Source of the DNA: Ferrovibrio sp.
GTDB lineage: Bacteria; Pseudomonadota; Alphaproteobacteria; Ferrovibrionales; Ferrovibrionaceae
Assembly (NCBI RefSeq): GCF_017994015.1
Contig: NZ_JAGOLP010000003.1
Span: 124,001 to 188,000, forward strand
DNA length: 64,000 nucleotides
Direction of reading: 5' to 3'
The notes beneath the pieces were generated by a model. It was not told the DNA's origin. It worked only from the letters and a program-made list of their open reading frames with translations, and did no database searches. Position 1 is the first letter of the stretch, and every line of letters begins with the position of its first letter. Shown here in pieces: positions 39,302 to 47,939 of this stretch. Position numbers and translations under genes: made by a program.

Positions 39302-40015
39302 ATGCTAACCTCGCCTTTTGCGCCAGATATCCTGTTTCACATCGGCCCCGTGCCGGTTGCTTCCGCTGTTGTGGTCACCTGGGGCCTGATGCTAGCGCTC
39401 GGGATCGGTTGCAGATTGCTGACCCGGCGCCTGACATTGCGGCCTGAACGTATGCAGGTGTTTCTGGAAAGCATTGTGGGTTTGGTTACGGCAGAGATAC
39501 GGGACAGTCTGCGCCGCGATCCCCGCCCCTACCTGCCGCTGATCGGCACTCTGTTCATCTTTATCCTGGCCGCCAACTGGTCTTCACTGATCCCTGGGGT
39601 GGAACCGCCCACCGCACGGCTTGAAACAGACGCGGCGCTTGCCGGCATTGTCTTCGCCGCTTCCGTGTATTTTGGCATCCACAGCCAGGGCATCACCGGT
39701 TATCTGCGCAGCTTCGCCCATCCCAGCATGCTGATGCTGCCAATCAATCTGATCGAGGCGGTGACACGCACGCTGTCTCTGATGCTGCGCCTGTTCGGCA
39801 ATATTGTAAGCGGCGTTTTTGTGATCGGCATCATCATGTCAATCGCCGGCCTGCTGGTGCCAATACCGCTGATGGCGCTCGATCTGCTCACTGGCGCCGT
39901 GCAGGCTTATATCTTCGCCATTCTGGCGCTGATCTTCATCGGCAGCGCCACTACGCCGGAATCACATCAGAAATCCGCCCCGAACCACCAGGAGAAACAG
40001 CATGAACTGGATTGA
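39302..40015 (+). CDS. atpB: N-type ATPase Fo a subunit
   Basis: A 237-residue membrane stator subunit. The essential arginine is in SLMLRLFGNIVSGVFVIG, and the last helix has GAVQAYIFAILALIFIGSAT. LIGTLFIFILAANWSSLIPG is the family's middle helix. It forms the ion half-channels against the c-ring. ATG at 39302 is used; TTG at 39296 is possible. The end overlaps atpE by 14 bases. Confidence 0.92.
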   Translation: MLTSPFAPDILFHIGPVPVASAVVVTWGLMLALGIGCRLLTRRLTLRPERMQVFLESIVGLVTAEIRDSLRRDPRPYLPLIGTLFIFILAANWSSLIPGVEPPTARLETDAALAGIVFAASVYFGIHSQGITGYLRSFAHPSMLMLPINLIEAVTRTLSLMLRLFGNIVSGVFVIGIIMSIAGLLVPIPLMALDLLTGAVQAYIFAILALIFIGSATTPESHQKSAPNHQEKQHELD

Positions 40016-40247
40016 AATCGTCAGCATTATCGCTGCCGCCATGGCCGTATCCTTCGGCGCCATCGGCCCTGCTTTGGCGGAGGGGCGGGCTGTGGCCGCA
40101 GCAATGGATGCCATCGCACGCCAGCCGGAGGCCGGCAACACGCTGTCACGCAATCTTTTCGTTGGGCTGGCGATGATCGAAACCATGGCGATCTACTGCC
40201 TGGTGGTGGCCCTGCTGCTGCTGTTCGCCAACCCCTTCGTCAAGTAA
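40002..40247 (+). CDS. atpE: N-type ATPase Fo c subunit
   Basis: An 81-residue hairpin with two helices and the loop IARQPEA. Helix 1 reads GAIGPALAEGRAVAAAM and helix 2 GLAMIETMAIYCLVVALL. Glu60 is the ion carrier; Thr61 follows it, and Glu27 sits where the Na+ enzyme of Ilyobacter has Gln32. So the site has two carboxylates plus a hydroxyl, the N-ATPase pattern; whether it carries Na+ or H+ cannot be settled by reading. AGGAG lies seven bases before the ATG, the best ribosome site of the operon, fitting the need for many copies. Confidence 0.93.
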   Translation: MNWIEIVSIIAAAMAVSFGAIGPALAEGRAVAAAMDAIARQPEAGNTLSRNLFVGLAMIETMAIYCLVVALLLLFANPFVK

Positions 40248-40251
40248 TACC

Positions 40252-41010
40252 ATGCATTTTGATTTCTGGACCCTTGGCTTGCAGGCAGTCAATGTCCTGG
40301 TGCTGATCTGGATCCTGCACCGCTTTCTGTTTCGCCCGGTATTGCGCGTGATCGACCAGCGGCAGGCGGCCATTCGCCATACCCTGGATGAAGCCGAGGC
40401 CACCCGCCAGGAAGCCAGCACGGCTCGCGATACCGCCGCCGGGCGACTGGCCAATATTCGTTCGGAAGCGGAAACCATTCTGGCGGATGCCCAGGCATTG
40501 GCCGCCCAGCATGCTGCGGCACGGCTTGCGGAAGCAGACAGACTGATCGATGAGAAACGCCAGGCGGCCCAGGCCAGCCTGGCAGTTGACCGCGCCGCCG
40601 CCGCTTCCGATCTTGTTGATACCGCAGGCCAGCTGGGCACGCAGATTGCACTGAAGCTGCTGGGCCGGCTGCCCGCCGATATCGGCTTCGCGGCCTTTCT
40701 CGATGGCCTGGCAACCAGCCTTGAAAGCTCGCCGCCCGCAATCCGGCAGGGACTGACAGATGCCGCGCGCAGCAATCCGGGCCTGGAAATCCACACTGCC
40801 GCTCCGCTGCCGGCTGCCGATATGGAACAATGCCGCGCCAGACTGGCGCAGGTTTTTGGCTTCATCCCCAATCTGCGGAGCAATATACGGCCGGAAATTC
40901 TAGCCGGTCTGGAATTGCACTCACCGCATTTCAGCCTGACCAATAGCTGGGGCGCTGACTTGGCTGCGCTGAAAATTGCCCTGCGGGCAGAACAGCACAG
41001 CATACCATGA
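40252..41010 (+). CDS. atpF: N-type ATPase b subunit with delta-like C-terminal part
   Basis: A 252-residue b subunit: one membrane helix at about 5-25 with [17 protein letters not shown], then a long Ala/Glu/Arg-rich coiled coil to about 135, then about 110 more residues ([21 protein letters not shown] ... [22 protein letters not shown]) beyond a normal b. The operon has no atpH, and the end I-x-x-E-I-L-A-G-L-x-L resembles the delta subunit's D-x-x-I-I-G-G-x-x-I strand, so the tail probably does the job of delta as the peripheral-stalk cap. Confidence 0.85.
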   Translation: MHFDFWTLGLQAVNVLVLIWILHRFLFRPVLRVIDQRQAAIRHTLDEAEATRQEASTARDTAAGRLANIRSEAETILADAQALAAQHAAARLAEADRLIDEKRQAAQASLAVDRAAAASDLVDTAGQLGTQIALKLLGRLPADIGFAAFLDGLATSLESSPPAIRQGLTDAARSNPGLEIHTAAPLPAADMEQCRARLAQVFGFIPNLRSNIRPEILAGLELHSPHFSLTNSWGADLAALKIALRAEQHSIP

Positions 41011-42551
41011 ACGGGCTGAACACCGACCTGTCCCTCTGGCGGGATCATGCGGCCAGACGCATTGCCGGCACTGCCTTGCAGCCGCATCACGCCGAACGGG
41101 GCCGCATCGAATCCATAGCCGACGGCATTGCGCTGGTATCAGGATTGCCAAGCGCCCGGTTGAATGAACTGCTTGTATTGCCGGATAACCGCTTTGGCTT
41201 TGTCAGGCATCTGGGTGTAGACACTCTGGCCTGTATTCTGCTCGACAGCGCCGAAGCTATTGAAGCCGGGCAAATTGTTACCGGCACGGGCGATGTGGTG
41301 CGCACAGCGGTTGGCGCCGCCCTGCTGGGCCGGGTGGTCGATCCGCTGGGCCGGCCGCTTGACGGCAAGGGCGATATCCCGGCAGCAAGCCACGAGCCGA
41401 TTGAGCGGGCGGCACCAGGGATCATTGACCGCGACCTGATATCAGAGCCTTTGCAAACCGGTATTCTGGCCGTGGATACAATGTTTCCAATCGGCCGCGG
41501 CCAGCGCGAATTGATCGTGGGTGATCGCAGCAGCGGCAAAACCACACTGGCGGTCGATGCCATTCTCAATCAACGCGATAGCGACGTGATCTGCATTTAT
41601 GTCTCTATCGGACAGAAGATGTCGAATGCCCGCCGCGTCATCGAAACCATTGCGCAGCTGGGGCCTGCCGAAAGATGCATCACTGTGGTCGCCTCGGCCA
41701 GCAGCACGCCCGGCATGCAATGGATCGCACCTTTTGCCGGCTTCTCGATTGCCGAGTATTTCCGCGACCGTGGCCAGCACGTGCTGATCGTGCTCGACGA
41801 TCTTTCCAAACATGCCGCCACCCATCGCGAACTGGCATTGCTGACGCGCCAGCCGCCAGGCCGCGAAGCTTATCCAGGCGATATCTTCTACCTGCATGCG
41901 CGATTGCTGGAACGGGCCGCCAAACTCAACGCTGCCCTGGGCGGTGGCTCGCTGACTGCCCTGCCGATTGCCGAGACCGATGCCGGCAATCTCAGTGCCT
42001 ATATCCCGACCAACCTGATTTCAATCACTGACGGCCAGATTGTTCTGGATGCCAAGCTGTTTCATGAAGGACAAAAACCGGCGGTGGATATCGGTCGTAG
42101 TGTCAGCCGTGTTGGCGGGAAGGCGCAATCAGCTTTGCTGCGCCAGGAAGCCGGCATGCTGCGGCTGGATTACGCCCAGTTCCTGGAACTGGAAATCTTC
42201 AGCCGGCTGGGCGGCGCCGGTAATCCGCGGCTGCAGCGCCAGATGCAGCGTGGCCGTGCCATCCGCGCCATTCTGGCCCAGCCAGCCAACCAGCCCATGC
42301 GATTGGGCGACCAGGCGGCTTTGCTGGTGGCGGTCAGGGAAGGGCATTTCGACGGCATGGCGCCTGAGCAAATTAAGCTCAGTCGGCAACAGCTTGGCGC
42401 CTGGCTTGACCGCCATGCCAATGGCATCAACTTGAAAATTGCCGATGGAACGGCCTTGGATGCACCCACCCGGGCCGGATTGCAGGCAACGCTGGCGGCC
42501 TATTTCAACAATCCGCTGCATTCCGCAAATATGCCGGAGCCGCTTGCATGA
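41007..42551 (+). CDS. atpA: N-type ATPase F1 alpha subunit
   Basis: A 514-residue alpha subunit. The nucleotide-binding motif is [11 protein letters not shown] (usual GDRQTGKT), with [11 protein letters not shown] before it and [21 protein letters not shown] after. [10 protein letters not shown] is the familiar alpha motif. The C-terminal domain is complete. It overlaps atpF by four bases and atpG by four. Confidence 0.93.
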   Translation: MNGLNTDLSLWRDHAARRIAGTALQPHHAERGRIESIADGIALVSGLPSARLNELLVLPDNRFGFVRHLGVDTLACILLDSAEAIEAGQIVTGTGDVVRTAVGAALLGRVVDPLGRPLDGKGDIPAASHEPIERAAPGIIDRDLISEPLQTGILAVDTMFPIGRGQRELIVGDRSSGKTTLAVDAILNQRDSDVICIYVSIGQKMSNARRVIETIAQLGPAERCITVVASASSTPGMQWIAPFAGFSIAEYFRDRGQHVLIVLDDLSKHAATHRELALLTRQPPGREAYPGDIFYLHARLLERAAKLNAALGGGSLTALPIAETDAGNLSAYIPTNLISITDGQIVLDAKLFHEGQKPAVDIGRSVSRVGGKAQSALLRQEAGMLRLDYAQFLELEIFSRLGGAGNPRLQRQMQRGRAIRAILAQPANQPMRLGDQAALLVAVREGHFDGMAPEQIKLSRQQLGAWLDRHANGINLKIADGTALDAPTRAGLQATLAAYFNNPLHSANMPEPLA

Positions 42552-43384
42552 CTGCGCTGCTGGCGGAGGTGGAACGGCAACACGCGGCCATGCTGCAATT
42601 GGGCAGCCTAATCACTGCCCTGCGCGGTATCGCCGCCGCGCGCGCCGAACAATGCCGTGGCAAACTTCCGGCTATTCACAACTACTCCCGCACCATCGCC
42701 AAAGGCATCGGCCGAGCCCTCGACCTGCAAAGCGCAGATTACTCCCCGCCGCCGGCCGGCCGGCATGCCACGATCCTGTTTGGCAGCGAACAGGGATTTG
42801 TAGGCAACCTGAATGAGCAGTTATGGTCTGCGGTGGCGGCGCTGGATACTGCCGGCGACCTGCTGGTTCTGGGGCGGCGTATGGCGGAACTGGGCCACGA
42901 ACGCGGCACCAGCATCACCACCGCTTTGCCAATGGCTGTTCATGCGGATTCAATGCCCGGGATCGCCATCGGCATAGCAGATTGGCTGTATCGGCGCGTC
43001 GAGACACATCAGGTGACCCATGCGCGCATCATTTTTGCTCAGGCGCAGTCAGCCAACACCATCACGTTGAGCCAGCGGCAAATTCTGCCTTTTGACTTTA
43101 GCCGTTTCCCGCGCCTGCACCGGCACTTGCCGACGCATCACTATCTGCCCGCGGAAAAACTGATCGAGCAGATTGCTGCCGAATATGTTTTTGCCGAAAT
43201 CTGTGAGACCGGCATGCAGGCATTGGCAGCCGAGAACGAAGCCAGGCTCGCTTCGATGGCTGCTGCCAAACGCAATATTGAACAAATGACGGAAGACCTG
43301 ACTGGCACTGAGCGGCAGTTGCGCCAGGCGGCGATCACCAGTGAATTGCTGGAATTGGCCGCGGCCGGCGGCTTTCAATTCTGA
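42548..43384 (+). CDS. atpG: N-type ATPase F1 gamma subunit
   Basis: A 278-residue rotor shaft, shorter in similarity to standard gamma but with the same plan: N-terminal helix with [18 protein letters not shown], central Rossmann-like domain starting [20 protein letters not shown] (the S-x-x-G-L-x-G-x-x-N of gamma), and the C-terminal helix [19 protein letters not shown]...[20 protein letters not shown]. It is the last gene of the operon. Confidence 0.9.
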   Translation: MTALLAEVERQHAAMLQLGSLITALRGIAAARAEQCRGKLPAIHNYSRTIAKGIGRALDLQSADYSPPPAGRHATILFGSEQGFVGNLNEQLWSAVAALDTAGDLLVLGRRMAELGHERGTSITTALPMAVHADSMPGIAIGIADWLYRRVETHQVTHARIIFAQAQSANTITLSQRQILPFDFSRFPRLHRHLPTHHYLPAEKLIEQIAAEYVFAEICETGMQALAAENEARLASMAAAKRNIEQMTEDLTGTERQLRQAAITSELLELAAAGGFQF

Positions 43385-43401
43385 GCCTGTCGGACCAGGC
43401 T
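43384..43401 (+). terminator. Weak hairpin after atpG
   Basis: AGCCTG, six bases, CAGGCT, then TTTGC. The stem starts inside the atpG stop codon. The T-run is short, so this is only a possible terminator for the atp operon. Confidence 0.3.
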
Positions 43402-43481
43402 TTGCAGCTGTGGCTTTACTTCATCTTTGCCACGCACCACCTTGCCCATGAAAAGCAGCACCATCCGATGGGAGGCAGGGA

Positions 43482-44246
43482 ATGTCGGAGCAATCAGATA
43501 AGGGCCAGGCCACGCCGCCTGGGCAAGCCAAGGTGGCGTTGGTGATCGGCGCCGGTGATGCCACCGGCGGCGCCATCGCCCGGCGTTTTGCGCGCGGCGG
43601 CTATACTGCCTGCCTGACCCGGCGCAATGCCGAAAAGTTGCAGCCGCTGATTGATCAGATAACCGCCGAGGGTGGCCAGGCATTTGGCTTCGGCGTTGAT
43701 GCGCGCAACGAAGAACAAGCCATTGCGCTGATTGATCGGATCGAGCGCGAGCATGGCCCGATTGAGGTTTTTGTCTTCAATATCGGCGCCAATGCACCGA
43801 GCAGCATCCTGGACGAAACCGCGCGCAAATATTTCAAGATCTGGGAAATGGCCTGTTTTGCCGGCTTCCTGAATGCGCGGGAAGTTGCCAATCGCATGGT
43901 GCAGCGCGGGCGCGGCAGCATGATCTTCACCGGTGCCACCGCCTCCTTGCGCGGCAGTGCCAACTTTGCAGCCTTCGCCGGCGCCAAGCATGGCCTGCGC
44001 GCCCTGGCCCAGAGCATGGCGCGGGAATTGGGGCCGCAAGGCATCCATGTGGCGCATGTGGTGGTGGACGGCGCCATCGACACCGATTTTATCCGCAGCA
44101 ATTTCCCGGAACGCTACGCGCTGAAAGCGCAGGACGGTATCCTCAACCCGGACCATATCGCCGAAAACTACTGGTTTCTGCACAGCCAGCCGCGTGATGC
44201 CTGGACCTTCGAGATGGACCTGCGGCCCTGGATGGAACGCTGGTAG
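43482..44246 (+). CDS. SDR family protein with Phe in place of catalytic Tyr
   Basis: A 254-residue Rossmann protein with GAGDATGGAIARRFARGG at the cofactor site and VFNIGANAPSSILDET where N-N-A-G normally stands. After IFTGATASLRGSANFAAFAGAKHGLRAL the catalytic Y-x-x-x-K reads F-A-G-A-K: the lysine is kept and the tyrosine is Phe. The same wording (FTGATASLRG, MARELGPQGIHVAH) marks a broad but functionally obscure SDR group. A keto reductase role is therefore doubtful. It stands alone between the atp operon and imuA. Confidence 0.82.
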   Translation: MSEQSDKGQATPPGQAKVALVIGAGDATGGAIARRFARGGYTACLTRRNAEKLQPLIDQITAEGGQAFGFGVDARNEEQAIALIDRIEREHGPIEVFVFNIGANAPSSILDETARKYFKIWEMACFAGFLNAREVANRMVQRGRGSMIFTGATASLRGSANFAAFAGAKHGLRALAQSMARELGPQGIHVAHVVVDGAIDTDFIRSNFPERYALKAQDGILNPDHIAENYWFLHSQPRDAWTFEMDLRPWMERW

Positions 44247-44326
44247 ATGCGCGGCAAACAGGAACAAAGATTATTCCCAACGCGCCATCAACATATGCAA
44301 GTTATTGTTTATATTGAATAAAATGC

Positions 44327-44345
44327 TTTGTTCTTATGGAACAAA
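44327..44345. promoter_or_regulatory. Inverted repeat upstream of imuA-like gene
   Basis: TTTGTTC, five bases, GAACAAA: perfect 7-bp arms, 65 bases before the imuA ATG in an AT-rich stretch. It contains GTTC and GAAC, as LexA sites do, but in a spacing that matches neither the GTTC-N7-GTTC box of alphaproteobacteria nor GAAC-N4-GTTC. The protein that binds it is unknown. Confidence 0.4.
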
Positions 44346-44409
44346 AAAGGTATATTGCGCGAATTAAAGATCAATGATAGAACATTAAGGGTCACAACGG
44401 AGACCCATC

Positions 44410-45126
44410 ATGATCCAGTCTGTTGTTTCCGCCCCTGCCGCGCCGCTTTCTGCCGCTTTCCACCAGCCGGCTTCCGGCCCAGGCAATGGCTCTGCCATCG
44501 ACCTGCTGCGCGGCAAGCTGGCCAGTTTCACCCGCACACATCTGCGCGCGGCCGGCGAGCGCCGGCTGTTCACCCGCCTGGCGGTGATCGACCAGCATCT
44601 GCCCTGGCGCGGCCTGCCGCGGCATGGCCTGCATGAACTGACCGGCGAGATCGGCGCCATCACCAGCTTCCTCGCCGCCTTGCTGGGGCAGGACCGCAAG
44701 GCCCGTGAAGTGCTGTGGATCGCGCCGGCACAGCAGCAGCTTTATGCCCCGGCCCTGGCGCGGCTTGGCCTGGCGCATGACCGGCTGACCCTGGCGCATA
44801 CCCGCCGCGCCGAGGACCGGCTTTATGCCTTTGAGGATGCCTTGCGCGATCTTGGTTATGGCGCCGTGGTGGCCGAGATCGATCAGGCCGATCTGGCCGA
44901 AACCCGCCGGCTGCATCTGGCCGCCGAGCAGGGCGGCAGCACCGGCTTCCTGATCCGGCGCGACCACAAGGCGCCCTCTGCGGCACTGACCCGCTGGCAG
45001 ATCGAGGCCGGCGACGGCCTGCGGCCATGCTGGCGCATATCGCTGCTGCGTTGCCTGAACGGCCAGCCGGCAAACTGGCTGGTGGAATGGGATGTAATGG
45101 CCGGCGGTTTCCGCCTGGCTGCCTGA
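44410..45126 (+). CDS. imuA: ImuA-like (RecA-fold) DNA-repair accessory protein
   Basis: A 238-residue protein of the ImuA/SulA-like family. LPWRGLPRHGLHELTGEIGAITSFLAALL, VLWIAPAQQQLYAPALARLGL, RAEDRLYAFEDALRDLGYGAVVAEID, and ETRRLHLAAEQGGSTGFLIRR match ImuA in order. ImuA works with ImuB and DnaE2 in damage-induced mutagenesis, and the three genes are normally adjacent. Here neither imuB nor dnaE2 follows: a leftward tctC-type gene begins 51 bases on. GGAG lies seven bases before the ATG. Partners may be elsewhere, or the protein may act alone. Confidence 0.8.
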   Translation: MIQSVVSAPAAPLSAAFHQPASGPGNGSAIDLLRGKLASFTRTHLRAAGERRLFTRLAVIDQHLPWRGLPRHGLHELTGEIGAITSFLAALLGQDRKAREVLWIAPAQQQLYAPALARLGLAHDRLTLAHTRRAEDRLYAFEDALRDLGYGAVVAEIDQADLAETRRLHLAAEQGGSTGFLIRRDHKAPSAALTRWQIEAGDGLRPCWRISLLRCLNGQPANWLVEWDVMAGGFRLAA

Positions 45127-45177
45127 TGCATCACGCGGCGGCGGCCAGAGCAGCCGCCGCCGCGATTTGCCTCTATC

Positions 45178-46161
45178 TTAATCCGCCTTGATATTGCCTT
45201 TGGCCACCACTTCCGCCAGGGCTTCGGTTTCTTCCTTGATCTTGGCGGCGAATTGCGCCGGCGACTGGGTCAGGATCGAACCCTGCGGTTCCAGCTTGGC
45301 GCGCACCGCCAGCACGTTGGTGGCGGCAATGATTTCGCGGCTGAGCAGATCGACGATCTCTACCGGCGTGGCTTTGGGCAGGAAGATGCCGACCCAGAAG
45401 CTGATGTCAAAGCCGGGGAAGCCGAGTTCGGCCACGGTGGGCACATCCGGCAATGCCGGCAGGCGCTGGGCCGAGGAAACCGCCAGGGCACGCAACTTGC
45501 CGGCCTTGACATGCGGCACCGCCGAAAGCGTATCGAAAATCACCGTCACTTCCTTGGTGAAGGCGGCGGTCTGCGCCGCAGCAGCGCCACGATACGGCAC
45601 ATGGATCATCTGGATGCCGGCCTTCTGGCTCAGCAATTCAAAAGCCAGGTGCGTGATGTTGCCATTGCCGGCCGAGCCATACGGCACTTCACCGGGCTTC
45701 GACTTGGCCAGCGCAACCAGATCCTTCAGGCTTTTGATACTGGCGCCCTGCGGATGTTCGGGATTCACCGCCAGGATCAGCGGCACCGAGATCACCGTGG
45801 TGATCGGCGCAAAATCGCTCTGCGGCTTGTATTTCAAATCCTTGAACAGCGTCGGGTTCAGCGTGATGGTGCTGCTGTTGCTGACAAATACCGAATAGCC
45901 ATCGGGTTCGGCGCGGGCGACGCTTTCGGCGGCGATCATGCCGTTGGCGCCAGTGCGGTTTTCCACCACAAAGGGCTGGCCCAGCTTGGTGGCCAGATGC
46001 TCGCCAATAATACGCGCCACCACATCAATGGTGCCACCCGGGCTGAAACCCACGACCAGCTTGACCGGCCGGCTGGGATAAGACTGCGCCATTGCTGCTG
46101 TGGACAGGCCCGCTACGGCAAGGCCAAGCAACGCAGCGCGCAAGGTGTTGACGAATTTCAT
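45178..46161 (-). CDS. Bug/TctC family tripartite tricarboxylate-type solute-binding protein
   Basis: A 327-residue periplasmic binding protein. The first about 25 residues form a signal peptide ending AMAQ. YPSRPVKLVVGFSPGGTIDVVARIIGEHL and VVENRTGANGMIAAESVARAEPDGY are the Bug signatures; PYGSAGNGNITHLAFELL follows. It binds a carboxylate. No tctA or tctB membrane gene is present, so it is an orphan of the kind common in Burkholderiales and Rhodospirillales. CCGGAGGAAACACAGA precedes the ATG. It ends the DUF35-thiolase-like operon. Confidence 0.9.
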   Translation of the reverse strand: MKFVNTLRAALLGLAVAGLSTAAMAQSYPSRPVKLVVGFSPGGTIDVVARIIGEHLATKLGQPFVVENRTGANGMIAAESVARAEPDGYSVFVSNSSTITLNPTLFKDLKYKPQSDFAPITTVISVPLILAVNPEHPQGASIKSLKDLVALAKSKPGEVPYGSAGNGNITHLAFELLSQKAGIQMIHVPYRGAAAAQTAAFTKEVTVIFDTLSAVPHVKAGKLRALAVSSAQRLPALPDVPTVAELGFPGFDISFWVGIFLPKATPVEIVDLLSREIIAATNVLAVRAKLEPQGSILTQSPAQFAAKIKEETEALAEVVAKGNIKAD

Positions 46162-46204
46162 TCTGTGTTTCCTCCGGTTTTTGGTTTTTGTTTATGAAAA
46201 ATCG

Positions 46205-47350
46205 TTACAGCGTGGCTTTGCTGCCCAGAATGTTGGTGACCTGGCTGGAAAACACACCGCCGCTGCCCTGGCACAAAGCCAGTTCGGCACCCTGCACCTG
46301 GCGGTCGCCGGCTTCGCCACGCAATTGCCGGATCGCTTCCACCAAAGTGAACAGGCCATACATGCCGGGATGGCAGCAGGACAGGCCGCCGCCATTGGTG
46401 TTGACCGGCAGATCACCGCCCGGCCCTATATGGCCATCGGCAACGAAGCGGCCGCCCTCGCCCTTGGGGCAGAAGCCGAGGTCTTCCAGCAGCATCACGG
46501 TGTTGATGGTGAAGGCATCGTAGAGCTGCACCACATCGATATCCGCCGCGCTGGTGCCGGCTTCAGCATGGGCACGACGGCCGGAAGCCAAAGCCGCCGT
46601 GTGGCAGAGATCAGGCATGGCGGAAATTGCCTTATGGCCGATTTCGGCCGCAGCACCGAGCAGGTAGACCGGCGGCTTCGCCGTATCGCGAGCCAGATCG
46701 GCGCGGGTCATGATCACGGCCGCCGCGCCATCGGTGACCAGGCAACAATCCAGCTTGCCGAGCGGATCGGAGACCAGCGGCGCCGCCAGCACGGCATCGC
46801 GGCTCAGCGGATTGCGGGCGAAAGCCTCCGGGTTGAGCCGCGCCCAGTCGCGTGCCGCCACCGCCACGGCGGCGAGCTGTTCGCGCGTGGTGCCGAATTC
46901 ATGCATATGGCGCGCGGCTGCCAGGGCATAGGAGCTGACCGGAAACCGCGCCGCATAGGGCGCCTCAAGGTCAGACCAGTTACCCGCCACCGAGGTTTGC
47001 AGCCGGCCAAGGGCGCTGCGCTGGTTACTGGCGTAGCAGATCAGCGCCACATCGCAGAGCCCGGCATTCAGCGCCAGCGCGGCCTGTTGCGTATGGCACA
47101 GGAAAGACGAACCGCCAACCCGGGTATTCTCGGAAAACCTTGGCTGGATGCCGAGATATTCGGCGAAAGCCAGGGTGGAGAGGAATTCCTGCTGCATGCC
47201 GACAAACAGGCCATCAACCTGGCGCAGTGACAAACCGGCATCGGCGGCAGCTTGCCGCGCCACCAGCGCCATCATCTCCAGCGCGCTATAGCCCCGGGCG
47301 CCCTGGATGAAGCCGGTGGCGGCACCGGCAAAGGCCACGCTGCCACGCAT
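46205..47350 (-). CDS. Thiolase-like protein lacking the nucleophilic cysteine, DUF35 partner
   Basis: A 381-residue thiolase-fold protein. Where catalytic members have N-x-C-x-T-G it reads ENTRVGGSSFLCHTQQAALAL, so the nucleophile seems missing; the C-terminal GGGLSCCHPGMYGLFTLVEAI keeps the His-Pro. VVQLYDAFTINTVMLLEDLGFC has the Tyr typical of Ltp2-like members. The ATG at 47350 overlaps the DUF35 stop by one base (TGATG). By analogy with the Ltp2-ChsH2 aldolase of steroid side-chain breakdown, this pair may split a hydroxyacyl-CoA; that is inference. Confidence 0.8.
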   Translation of the reverse strand: MRGSVAFAGAATGFIQGARGYSALEMMALVARQAAADAGLSLRQVDGLFVGMQQEFLSTLAFAEYLGIQPRFSENTRVGGSSFLCHTQQAALALNAGLCDVALICYASNQRSALGRLQTSVAGNWSDLEAPYAARFPVSSYALAAARHMHEFGTTREQLAAVAVAARDWARLNPEAFARNPLSRDAVLAAPLVSDPLGKLDCCLVTDGAAAVIMTRADLARDTAKPPVYLLGAAAEIGHKAISAMPDLCHTAALASGRRAHAEAGTSAADIDVVQLYDAFTINTVMLLEDLGFCPKGEGGRFVADGHIGPGGDLPVNTNGGGLSCCHPGMYGLFTLVEAIRQLRGEAGDRQVQGAELALCQGSGGVFSSQVTNILGSKATL

Positions 47351-47736
47351 CAAGCTGCCTCCGGCAGGAATACCGGCGCCAACTGGCCGTTCACATCGGC
47401 AATCCTCACCTGCACACGCAAACCGATGGCCACCTGCTCGGGCGCCAGACCATCGACGCGCGACATCAGCCGCACACCTTCATCCAGTTCGATCAAGGCG
47501 ACATTATAAGGCCCACCCTTATCGGCCGGGCGGCGCACCACGGTGGTGGAATAGACCACGCCGCGCCCGCTGGGCTGCACCCAGCGCAACGCCGTACTGG
47601 CACAATGCGGGCAGACCACACGCGGATAAAACACATGCTTGCCGCAATCGGCGCAATGCTGAATCTGAAACTGGCCGGCCTTCAGCCCGGCCTCATAGGC
47701 CGCCATGGCCGCACCAATCGGCGCCTCCGTCAGCAT
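47350..47736 (-). CDS. Zn-ribbon OB-fold (DUF35) acyl-CoA-binding partner protein
   Basis: A 128-residue protein with an N-terminal helix, a four-cysteine zinc ribbon (Cys28, Cys31, Cys42, Cys45 in HCADCGKH and VCPHCAS) and an OB-fold domain with SGRGVVYSTTVVRR and PYNVALIELDEGVRLMSRV. DUF35 proteins form complexes with thiolase-like enzymes. I start at ATG 47736, with GGGAAAGCC just before it. A 23-bp inverted repeat lies 55 bases upstream. Confidence 0.88.
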   Translation of the reverse strand: MLTEAPIGAAMAAYEAGLKAGQFQIQHCADCGKHVFYPRVVCPHCASTALRWVQPSGRGVVYSTTVVRRPADKGGPYNVALIELDEGVRLMSRVDGLAPEQVAIGLRVQVRIADVNGQLAPVFLPEAA

Positions 47737-47790
47737 GGCTTTCCCATCCTCCGTTTTGGGCCGGCACTGGGCGGCGGCCTGGAACAGAAT

Positions 47791-47813
47791 AGATGACAAA
47801 TTTTATGTCATCT
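47791..47813. promoter_or_regulatory. Operator-like inverted repeat before the DUF35 operon
   Basis: AGATGACA, seven bases, TGTCATCT: perfect 8-bp arms. It lies between the gntR gene and the operon it precedes, so the GntR protein is the natural candidate to bind it. FCD-type GntR sites are often shorter and tighter, so the match is not certain. Confidence 0.55.
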
Positions 47814-47939
47814 GAAAACTGTCTACATATATTTTTGAAAGTAATGCCTTTTCACCACAGCGTCAACGCAGAAATCTCAGCAACGCTATGCTGGCGGCCT
47901 ATGCAGGGCTGGTGAATGCAATATGGCTAAAGCGGCCGG

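Noticed and set aside
44327..44345. LexA box upstream of imuA
   Set aside because: Neither GTTC-N7-GTTC nor GAAC-N4-GTTC spacing is met; I list it only as an unnamed inverted repeat.
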